Shown here: one piece after another, positions 48,476-56,350 of the stretch
Numbering within the stretch: the stretch's first letter is position 1
How the letters are laid out: every line of letters starts with the position of its first letter
NCBI GenBank assembly: GCA_022360315.1
Contig: JAKSDA010000065.1
Span: 186,001-250,000, forward strand
Direction: 5' to 3'
Length of the DNA stretch: 64,000 nucleotides
Origin: Pseudomonadota bacterium
GTDB lineage: Bacteria > Myxococcota_A > Polyangia > Haliangiales > Haliangiaceae
Notes under the pieces: model-generated
The model's input: the letters and a program-made list of their open reading frames with translations, nothing else
The model's database searches: none
What the model was told of the DNA's origin: nothing
Translations under genes and position numbers: made by a program

Positions 48476-51400
48476 CCGCCACCACCGCGACCCCGACCAT
48501 CACCGACGTGTTCGACCTACCCCGGGCCCAGGACATCCGCGCCCTGGGCTTTGTCATCAAGCTGGGCGACGTCGATGCTCGATCCGGCGGCGCAGACGAG
48601 CAGAGGGTAGCCAAGCTGATCGACGACTACGTCATCACCCCGTCGGTGGAAGCCGAGCTGCCGCGCATTCTCGACGACATCAAGCAAGTGTACGACCGGG
48701 GCGAAGAGTACGGCCGCTTTATCCACGGCAGCTTTGGCAGCGGCAAGTCCCACTTCATGACCCTCCTGTCCATGCTGCTGGAGCACGTCGGACCGGCGTG
48801 GGACAAGTTTCGCCCCCTTTTGGCCCGCCACCGGGCTGCGCAAAAGGCCGAGGGCCGGGCGCCCGTGGGCCGAAACCTGGTAGACCACGAGACCTGGATC
48901 CCCCAGGCCAACCTGCTGGTGGTGCGCATTCACATGCTGTCGGTGCGCGGCCGCACGACCGGGCTCGATCGCGCGGTGTACGACGCCTTCAACGCTGCCC
49001 TCGAGCGCCGCGGTAAACCTTCCTTCGAGTTTCTCCACGTCGACGCCATCTTCGCCGAGATCCGCCGCGAGGCCGATAACTACGGCGATCTGGTGTGGAA
49101 GCACCTACAGACCGCGGGCATTGTCGGCAGCGCCGAGGAGTTCGAGGCCGTGGCTAAAGGCTCCCCCCGCGGCCGCGAGCGGCTGGCCCGGGCCTGGCTG
49201 GCGCACAAGGGCCGGGATCCGGCCCAGTCTGGCATCGATCCGCGCTGGAGCGAGGGCCTGCGGCGCATGGGCGAGCACGCCCGGGCCCAGGGGTTTGGCG
49301 GCATCGTGCTCATGATCGACGAGCTCTTGCTGTGGCTGGCCGAGAAGTCCGGCCAGGAATTTGTCCGCGAGATCAACGACCTCGACGTCATCGTCGACCA
49401 CAACACCGGCCAGCGGCCGCTGCCCATCTTTGTGTTTGCCGCCCTGCAGCGCAATGTCAAAGAGTTCTTTCCCGACCTCGCAGACGAGAGCAAGATCTAC
49501 GAGCACATCGACCACCACCTCAAGCGCTTCGAGATCACCAAGCTCGAAGACACCGGCCTGCGCCACATCGTCAAGGGCCGGGTCCTGCGTCCCACAGATG
49601 CCGCCATGGTCCAGCGGGCGGTCGATAGCCTTGCCGAGGCGCACAAGAGAGTCCTGCCTGCCCTCTTGGCCGACGCCGACCTGGACTATCTGCGCGACGT
49701 GTATCCGTTTCACCCCGCGCTCATCGAGATGCTGGTCGACGTGACCTCGCTGATGCAGCGCGAGCGCTCGGCCCTGCGCCTGCTCTACGAGCTCCTGGTG
49801 ATCCACTATCCCAACTTGCCTCTGGGCCAATTTTTGCCCGTGGGCTCGGCCTTTGCCGCCATCTTTCCGCGGTCGGGAGTGGAGGCCAGCAAAAAAGTCG
49901 AGCTCATGCAGGACATCCACCACCAGTACTACACCCGCCTGGTCCCGGCCATGCAGGCCATGGCCGAGGATGACGCCCGCGAGCTCGACCCGGAGCGATT
50001 GCGCGCCCTGGATCAGCTGGTCAAGACCGTGCTCCTGGCCGAGGTGTCGCCCAAGCTCAAGCAGAACGGGCTGACCATCGAGCGCCTGGTGCAGCTCAAC
50101 GCGGTCGACGTGGAGGGCGAGACCTATCGCAGCCGGGTGCGGGTGGCCGAGACTGATCTTCTCGCTCTGTCCCAGGCCGTGCCCGACCTGCAGGTGGCCG
50201 GCCGGGGCAAGACCGCGCTGGTCCGCTATGTCCTGGGCCGGGTCAGCCTGGGCGAGATTCTCCGTCGGGCCCGCTCCAAGGTCGACAATGCGCAGCAGCG
50301 CTTTCGCGTGTTCTGGCCGGCGCTCAAGCAGGCGCTGAGCATCGCGGGCCACAAGGGCTTTGAAGATGGCGGGCCCAATCGCGGCGACTGGGACCTCAAG
50401 GACTGGCGGCGCACCCGCCGCCGCGGCGCCCTGGTGCTCGGCAATGTGCGCGAGATGACGTATGAGGACTTCGTGCCCCCGGCCGGCACTTTCCAGGTGC
50501 TCATCGACTATCCCTGGGATAAGCCCGGACACACCGTGGATGAGGACCGCCTCAAGGCCACAAAGGTGCGCAAGACCCGGGGCAGCATGTACACCGCGTG
50601 CTGGCTGCCCCGGCACCTGAGCCCCACCGAGCTGGCCGTGCTCACCGATCTGGCCGCGCTGCAGTACCTCCTGTCGGACCCGGGCCAGGAAGACCTGCTC
50701 GACACCCTGGGTCCCCAGGACCGCACCAAGGTACTGGATCAGGCCCGCATCCGCCTCAAGACCTCCCAGGGCCAGCTCGACGATCTGTTGCGCGAGGTGT
50801 ACATCCGCCACGGCGAGTTTTTGGCCCTCATCTCCGACGTGGACAAGAGTCGTCCCCACGAGACCCTGGCCGATAATCTGCGCCACATCGCCACAGTGCT
50901 CATGGACCGGCGCTACCCTCAGCATCCCGCCTTTCTCGCCGAGCCCAGGGCCGCCGACCTCACCTTGCTCCTTTCCTGGATGGTGGCCGCCGGAGAGACC
51001 GACGTGTCAGTCGGCTACGACGAGGCCACCGGCAAGGTGCTGCGCAACCTGGGCCAGCCCCTGGAGCTGGTCAACCTGGGCCAGAGCAAGGCGTCTCTGC
51101 GCCTGGACAGTCGCTACATCAAGGACGTCTTGCAGCGCACCGACAAGGATTCGCTCTCCTGGGCCCCGGTGGCCGAGCACCTGCGCGAGTCCTATGGCCT
51201 GCAGTCCCGGGTGGTCAATCTGTTTCTGTGCTTTCTGTGCCAGCGCAATCATCGCGCCCTCGACGAGCTCACCGGCGAGCCCATTGAGGTGGACATCGGT
51301 ATATCCCCGTCGGCGCGGGTGCGCCTCGAGCGCGGTGCCCTGGTCGGCGGGGCCCAGTGGCATCGGCTGCGCGCTCTCGGCCATCAGCTCCTGGCCGTGC

Positions 51401-52287
51401 CGCGCCCGCTGGCGCCCCGCTCGCTGCAGGGCCAGGATCGCTTTGCTGTCGCGCTCAAGGACCGGGGCAGGGACAAGCGCGCCGCCCTGCAGGTCCTGCA
51501 TCAGCGCCTGGTCGCCCTCGGGGTGGGGGACACGGAGAGAAGCGAGGACGCCCAGACCGGTGAGCACTCGCAGGCCAGCGAGCGCTTGACCGAGCTGGCC
51601 TTGGCCAACGCCCGCTTGGCCGCATTGGCCAAGGCCACCACCGACAGCTTCTCGGTGCTCAACGAACTCCTCGACGCCTGGCCCGACGATGCATCAGATC
51701 CGCTGCGCGCCGTGGTCGAGCAGGTCGAAGCCGTCCGCGACAGCGTCGGGGCCATCAACGAGCACGCGCGCAAGAACCTCCAGGCCGGTGCCCATCACCC
51801 GCAGGTGGGTGGCGACGTGCAGGATCACCTGGCCGCTCTGGACAGTCGTCTGGCCGCGGCCCAGGCTGCCCAGCCGCTGACCGGCGACTGGGTGCAGCGC
51901 TGGAACGAGAAGGCGCAAGCGCTGGTGCGCCGGCTGATCGAGCAGCCGAGCCCGCACGTGGGGCCCACCCACAGCCCGGTGGTCAACACGGTCGCTCCGC
52001 TGCGGATCGGCGATAGCAAGTCTGGACAGGAGCCGGCGGCTGCGCCGGTCACGTCGCCGTTGTCGGCGACCTTGCACGCCGCGAACGTTCAAACCTCGAC
52101 CCTGCACACCGCGACAATCGACCCCGGCGATGCGCAGGCCGTCGACACCTTTCTCCGCGCCGTGCGCCGTGCCCTGCAAACCTTGAACGCCGGGAGTCGT
52201 ATCACCCTGGCCGTGGTGCGCACCGGGGCGAGTACCGGGGCGAGTACCGAGGCGGGTGCGACGGCACAGACCGAGGAGAGCCGGTGA
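48472..52287 (+). CDS. pglY: BREX type 2 ATPase PglY
   Basis: A 1271-residue P-loop ATPase of the PglY (DUF6079-related) type. The Walker A is GSFGSGKSHF (about residue 84-93), with IVLMIDELLLWLAEKS as Walker B (about 279). The order, size and place between pglX and pglZ identify it. The C-terminal third is helical and low in complexity, ending in a Thr/Ala/Gly-rich tail that contains a short GAST repeat. It probably powers or gates the BREX complex, but its exact activity is not established. The ATG overlaps the pglX stop and the stop overlaps the pglZ GTG, so expression is coupled on both sides. Confidence 0.92.
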   Translation: MTATTATPTITDVFDLPRAQDIRALGFVIKLGDVDARSGGADEQRVAKLIDDYVITPSVEAELPRILDDIKQVYDRGEEYGRFIHGSFGSGKSHFMTLLSMLLEHVGPAWDKFRPLLARHRAAQKAEGRAPVGRNLVDHETWIPQANLLVVRIHMLSVRGRTTGLDRAVYDAFNAALERRGKPSFEFLHVDAIFAEIRREADNYGDLVWKHLQTAGIVGSAEEFEAVAKGSPRGRERLARAWLAHKGRDPAQSGIDPRWSEGLRRMGEHARAQGFGGIVLMIDELLLWLAEKSGQEFVREINDLDVIVDHNTGQRPLPIFVFAALQRNVKEFFPDLADESKIYEHIDHHLKRFEITKLEDTGLRHIVKGRVLRPTDAAMVQRAVDSLAEAHKRVLPALLADADLDYLRDVYPFHPALIEMLVDVTSLMQRERSALRLLYELLVIHYPNLPLGQFLPVGSAFAAIFPRSGVEASKKVELMQDIHHQYYTRLVPAMQAMAEDDARELDPERLRALDQLVKTVLLAEVSPKLKQNGLTIERLVQLNAVDVEGETYRSRVRVAETDLLALSQAVPDLQVAGRGKTALVRYVLGRVSLGEILRRARSKVDNAQQRFRVFWPALKQALSIAGHKGFEDGGPNRGDWDLKDWRRTRRRGALVLGNVREMTYEDFVPPAGTFQVLIDYPWDKPGHTVDEDRLKATKVRKTRGSMYTACWLPRHLSPTELAVLTDLAALQYLLSDPGQEDLLDTLGPQDRTKVLDQARIRLKTSQGQLDDLLREVYIRHGEFLALISDVDKSRPHETLADNLRHIATVLMDRRYPQHPAFLAEPRAADLTLLLSWMVAAGETDVSVGYDEATGKVLRNLGQPLELVNLGQSKASLRLDSRYIKDVLQRTDKDSLSWAPVAEHLRESYGLQSRVVNLFLCFLCQRNHRALDELTGEPIEVDIGISPSARVRLERGALVGGAQWHRLRALGHQLLAVPRPLAPRSLQGQDRFAVALKDRGRDKRAALQVLHQRLVALGVGDTERSEDAQTGEHSQASERLTELALANARLAALAKATTDSFSVLNELLDAWPDDASDPLRAVVEQVEAVRDSVGAINEHARKNLQAGAHHPQVGGDVQDHLAALDSRLAAAQAAQPLTGDWVQRWNEKAQALVRRLIEQPSPHVGPTHSPVVNTVAPLRIGDSKSGQEPAAAPVTSPLSATLHAANVQTSTLHTATIDPGDAQAVDTFLRAVRRALQTLNAGSRITLAVVRTGASTGASTEAGATAQTEESR

Positions 52288-54965
52288 GCACCGCGCAGAT
52301 GCTGCTTCGCGGCCTGCTCGACGAGGCTGGCGGTGCCGCCGAGTCCGGTTACATGCTGGTGCTCGACAGCGAAGGTCTCGAAGACTTGCCCCCGCGCTTG
52401 ACCACCGCCCGGGCCACCTACAGCGTCTGCCGGGTGGCCACCGAGATCGGCCTGCGCTACCTCCTGTGGAAAGCCCAGGGCGCACCGCTCATCGCCGTGG
52501 TGCCAGAGCCCCTGGCCCATCAGATCCAGAAAGCGCCGGATCTGCTCCGGCGCGCCCACAAGCGACAGGTACACGCACTCACGGTCAATGACGTGCTGCA
52601 GACTGTGCTAGGGGTGCGGGTCGTCGGTGCCGATGCCCCACACCTGCAACAGCTGGCCATCGACCATCTCGATCAGCTGTCCCGCGGATTGAGCTTGCGC
52701 ACCTTGCCCACGGTGGTCGATCGCAAGCTGCTCACCGAGCTGCTCCTCGACGTGAGCGTGGGCGCGCAGGTGCGCACCCGGACCCCCGCCGAGCTGCTGG
52801 CGGGATGGCTCACCGATCCGCCCCACTGGCCGGACGATGTCGTGCAGCTGGTGCGCGACGCCATGCCCACGTTGCATGGCGATCAGGGCCGGCTCCTGGC
52901 CTGGGCCCTGGGCGACCCGGACGAGTGCCTGGCCCAGCTCATGGTGCACAGCGCCGTGCTCACCGTGGCGGCCCCGGAGGTGCCCAAGAAGGCCTGGGGC
53001 CCGCTGTGGCACGCGGCCATCCAGCCGCCGGTGGAGCTCGATCGTCGGGTGGTGCGCCGCGCTGCCGTGGAGCTGGTCGAGGCCACCCTGACCGAGCTGG
53101 GCGATGCGGCCAGCAGTCTGCTCGACCGGGCCGATCGAGTGGGCCGCGAGAGCATGACCATGGACAAACTGCAGACCAGCCCCGTGTTGCCCCTAGCGTT
53201 TGCCGACCGCTGCCTGTCTCTGGCCAAGCAGGCGGCCCGGGGCCGGGCCATCGCGGCGACCGATGTGGAGTGGCTGGCCAACCATCGCGCAGCACCCATG
53301 CGCAGCAGCGATCTGGCGGTCATCCAGGCCATGGGACGCCTGTCCCGCTATCTGGACCAGCCGTTCGTGCGCAAGAGTGACGTCTTAGAGCAGGTGCGCG
53401 ACTATCAGCACAGCAGCGCATTCGCCGATCTGGCCGCTCTGCAGCTGCGTCGGGCGCTGGCCAGCAATGCAGGCTATCACGACCAAGCCGGCAAAGTCCT
53501 GAAAGCGGTGCGAGTCCGCCGCGACCGCGAAAATCTACACTTCGCCAGGACCCTGGCCGCGGGCTACGAGGCCGCGCTGCACCACCCCGGTGTCACCCCG
53601 CTGCACCGGCTGTGGAAGCGCACCATCGCGCCGTTCTGGCAAGAGCAAGAGCACGCGAACGAGCGCGAGCAAGACCAGCAGGCGCAGGCTCGGTCGGACG
53701 CAGGGCCCGGGGACCGCCTGTACCTGGTGGTGCTCGATGGCTGCAGCTACCCGGTGTTCTTGGAGCTCCTCTACGCCCTGGCCCAGAACGCCGCGTTTCC
53801 CCTCGGGGTGGCCCCCGATGCTCAGGGGCGAGTGGCCGGAATCCCGGCCTTGGCACCGCTGCCCACGATCACCAGCCATGCGCGCGGGGCCATCTTCTTG
53901 GGCGAGCTCCCCGACGATCCGCTGGTCGCCGAAACCGCCGTGCGCGAGCAAGAGCAAGCCCACATCGACCCAAGGGATAACGCCAGGACCGACACAACGA
54001 TCGGCGCGAAGACCGACAAGGCCCGCTTCAAGCAGAACCGGGCCCTGGGGGAGCGCACACGGCAGCTGTTTCTCAAGGGCGACCTGACCGACGGCGGTCA
54101 AGCGCTCCGTACGGCCCTGCGCTCCGGTGACGTCGACGTGGTCGCCGCTGTGTTCAACGCGGTGGACGACCAGATCAGCTCGGCCAACACCGGGGCGACC
54201 ATACGCCTCGTGCCCGAGGATATCGCCGGATTTCTGCCCAGTCTCAAGGCCGCCCTGGCCGGTGGGCGGCGGGTGCTCCTCACCGCCGATCACGGGCATA
54301 GTCCGTTTGTCGACAGCAGCCTGCGGGTAGGTGCCGGCAAGGCGCCACGCTTTGTCCGGGTGAACGCCGAAGAGCCCGCGCCCGAGGGGTTTTTGGAGAT
54401 CGACCTGGCCAGCTTGGGCGGTCCGCCGGCGCGGAGGGCCTTCGCCTGGCGCTCGGGGGCGTATATGGGCGGCCAGCAAGTCGGCTTTCACGGCGGCTGC
54501 AGCCTGGAGGAGATGGTCGTCCCCCTGGCCTGGATCGCCCGCGATGGCCTGCAGGCCGACGAGCCCAGCTGGTGGTTCGGCGGCGGCGTCATGCCCGAGC
54601 CCGCACGCCCTGCGCCGCTCGTCGAGCCGCCCATCGTCACGCCCTTGCCGTCGCCGCCGCGCCCGGCAGTGTCGCAGCTGTCGCTGTTCGATCCGTCGCA
54701 GAAGGCCGATCTGTTGCCCGTTGCCGCCGGCGTGCTGGAGCGGCTCAGCAGTGACCAGAAGTCGGTTCTGGTGCTGCTCAAAGAGAATGGGTCGGCCCGC
54801 GCCAGCGAGCTGGCCGACCGGTTGAACAAGAGCCCGGGTCGCCTCAATGGACTCATGCGCACCCTGCGACGGACACTGCACGCCGAGGGTGTGGTCCTGT
54901 TCAGCGATGAGGTCTTGCCCAGCGGCGAGACCCTGTACCGCTACCAGCCACCGGAGGGATCCTGA
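52284..54965 (+). CDS. pglZ: BREX type 2 PglZ phosphatase-domain protein
   Basis: An 893-residue protein containing the PglZ domain, related to the alkaline phosphatase superfamily. A strand with the nucleophile/metal region LYLVVLDGCSYPVFLELLY starts near residue 480, and the metal-binding LLTADHGHSPFVDSS lies near 666. The N-terminal half is helical, and the last 100 residues include a winged-helix-like LLKENGSARASELADRLNKSPGRLNGLMRTL. PglZ is the signature gene of BREX systems. The GTG start at 52284 overlaps the pglY stop and has a GAGGAG site. Its stop overlaps the brxD ATG (TGATG). Confidence 0.93.
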   Translation: MSTAQMLLRGLLDEAGGAAESGYMLVLDSEGLEDLPPRLTTARATYSVCRVATEIGLRYLLWKAQGAPLIAVVPEPLAHQIQKAPDLLRRAHKRQVHALTVNDVLQTVLGVRVVGADAPHLQQLAIDHLDQLSRGLSLRTLPTVVDRKLLTELLLDVSVGAQVRTRTPAELLAGWLTDPPHWPDDVVQLVRDAMPTLHGDQGRLLAWALGDPDECLAQLMVHSAVLTVAAPEVPKKAWGPLWHAAIQPPVELDRRVVRRAAVELVEATLTELGDAASSLLDRADRVGRESMTMDKLQTSPVLPLAFADRCLSLAKQAARGRAIAATDVEWLANHRAAPMRSSDLAVIQAMGRLSRYLDQPFVRKSDVLEQVRDYQHSSAFADLAALQLRRALASNAGYHDQAGKVLKAVRVRRDRENLHFARTLAAGYEAALHHPGVTPLHRLWKRTIAPFWQEQEHANEREQDQQAQARSDAGPGDRLYLVVLDGCSYPVFLELLYALAQNAAFPLGVAPDAQGRVAGIPALAPLPTITSHARGAIFLGELPDDPLVAETAVREQEQAHIDPRDNARTDTTIGAKTDKARFKQNRALGERTRQLFLKGDLTDGGQALRTALRSGDVDVVAAVFNAVDDQISSANTGATIRLVPEDIAGFLPSLKAALAGGRRVLLTADHGHSPFVDSSLRVGAGKAPRFVRVNAEEPAPEGFLEIDLASLGGPPARRAFAWRSGAYMGGQQVGFHGGCSLEEMVVPLAWIARDGLQADEPSWWFGGGVMPEPARPAPLVEPPIVTPLPSPPRPAVSQLSLFDPSQKADLLPVAAGVLERLSSDQKSVLVLLKENGSARASELADRLNKSPGRLNGLMRTLRRTLHAEGVVLFSDEVLPSGETLYRYQPPEGS

Positions 54966-56347
54966 TGGCCGTCGTCGCCGAGTCCACCGACATTGTCAAT
55001 GCGCTGCGCAGCGGTCTGGTGCCGCGCCGCGGCCTGGAGCAGTTTGCCACCGGGCTCGATGCCCTCATGGACGCGGTACATCAAGAGCTGGACTTCGTCG
55101 CCGGCGGCAAGGGACTGTCCAAGTGGATTCGCGGTGAATACGGCACCGGCAAGACCTTTGCCGCCCGCTACTTGTGCGCCCGGGCGCGCCAGCGCCGGTT
55201 CGCCAGCGCCGAGGTGCAGATCTCCATCAATGACACGCCGCTACATCATCTCGAGACCGTGTATCGGCGCCTGATCGAGCGCCTGGAGACCGCGGCAGAC
55301 GGCCCCAATGCATTTCAGGCCATTGTCGAAGGCTGGCTGTATCAGGTCGGAGAAGAGGTCATCCGACTGCGCGGCATCGGCGAAGACGATCCCCAGTTTG
55401 CCGACGCCACCGAGCAGCGTCTGGAAGACAAACTCTCCGAGCTATCGCGCCGCAATCCGGCCTTTGCCCAGGTGCTGCGAGCCTATCACCGGGCCACCCA
55501 CCAGGGCGACTTTCCCACCGCCCAGGGCTTGTTGGCGTGGCTGGCCGGCCAGCCGCACACGGATCGGTCGATTCTCCGGGTCGCTGGAGTCAAGGGCAAA
55601 GTGGATGGCCAGGCCGCTCTGACCTTTCTCGTCGGCTTGCTGTTGCTCTTGCGCCAGTCCGGCTATAGCGGTCTGGTCGTGGTGCTCGATGAAGTTGAGA
55701 CCATCCAGCGCATGAACGCCCAGACCCGAGAGAAGTCGCTCAACGCGCTCCGCCAGCTGATGGACATGCTGGCCAAAGAAGAGCTGCCCGGACTGTACCT
55801 GGTGGTCACGGGAACCCGCGACTTCTTCGACGGCTACAAGGGGCTCAAGAGCCTGGCGCCACTGTATCAGCGGGTGCAGGTCACGTTTGCCGAGGATCCC
55901 GGGTTCGACAACCTGCGCGCGCCCCAAGTTCACCTGTTGCCGTTTACCGGCGAGCGCCTGCTCGACGTCGGCCGCCGGGTGCGCGACTTGTATCCCAGTG
56001 CGGACACCGAGCGCATTGCCCAGCGGGTCGACGATCGCTTTCTGCAGGCCCTGGTGGATCAGGTGACCGCGGGATTTGGCGGCCAGATCGCGTTAGCACC
56101 GCGGCTGTTTCTGCGCGAACTGGTCGATGTGCTCGATCGGGTCGACCAGCACCCGGCCTACGACCCGGCCGAGCATTATCAGCTGGACCTCGATGACGCC
56201 AAGCTCACTCCGCAAGAGCTGGCGGGCAAGCACGCGGCGTCGTCGCAGTCGCAGTCGCCGCCAGGTACCGGTGACAATGGCGACAATGCTCCCGAACCGA
56301 ACGGCGACAGTGAGGCCCCCAGCCGGCGCCAGCGGCTCGACGGGTAG
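54965..56347 (+). CDS. brxD: BREX type 2 ATP-binding protein BrxD
   Basis: A 460-residue AAA-type ATPase. The Walker A GEYGTGKTF lies near residue 57 (after the conserved KGLSKWIRGEYG). The Walker B is LVVVLDEVE (about 238), and sensor-1 is VVTGTRDFF. This arrangement is that of BrxD, found in type 2 BREX together with BrxHI. The last 45 residues are Ser/Gln/Gly/Pro-rich and likely disordered. It sits between pglZ, whose stop it overlaps, and the helicase gene, which starts three bases after its stop. Confidence 0.9.
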   Translation: MAVVAESTDIVNALRSGLVPRRGLEQFATGLDALMDAVHQELDFVAGGKGLSKWIRGEYGTGKTFAARYLCARARQRRFASAEVQISINDTPLHHLETVYRRLIERLETAADGPNAFQAIVEGWLYQVGEEVIRLRGIGEDDPQFADATEQRLEDKLSELSRRNPAFAQVLRAYHRATHQGDFPTAQGLLAWLAGQPHTDRSILRVAGVKGKVDGQAALTFLVGLLLLLRQSGYSGLVVVLDEVETIQRMNAQTREKSLNALRQLMDMLAKEELPGLYLVVTGTRDFFDGYKGLKSLAPLYQRVQVTFAEDPGFDNLRAPQVHLLPFTGERLLDVGRRVRDLYPSADTERIAQRVDDRFLQALVDQVTAGFGGQIALAPRLFLRELVDVLDRVDQHPAYDPAEHYQLDLDDAKLTPQELAGKHAASSQSQSPPGTGDNGDNAPEPNGDSEAPSRRQRLDG

Positions 56348-56350
56348 GCC

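Noticed and set aside
49105..50925. 606-codon open frame on the minus strand inside pglY
   Set aside because: Shadow of pglY; no motif, wrong strand for the operon.
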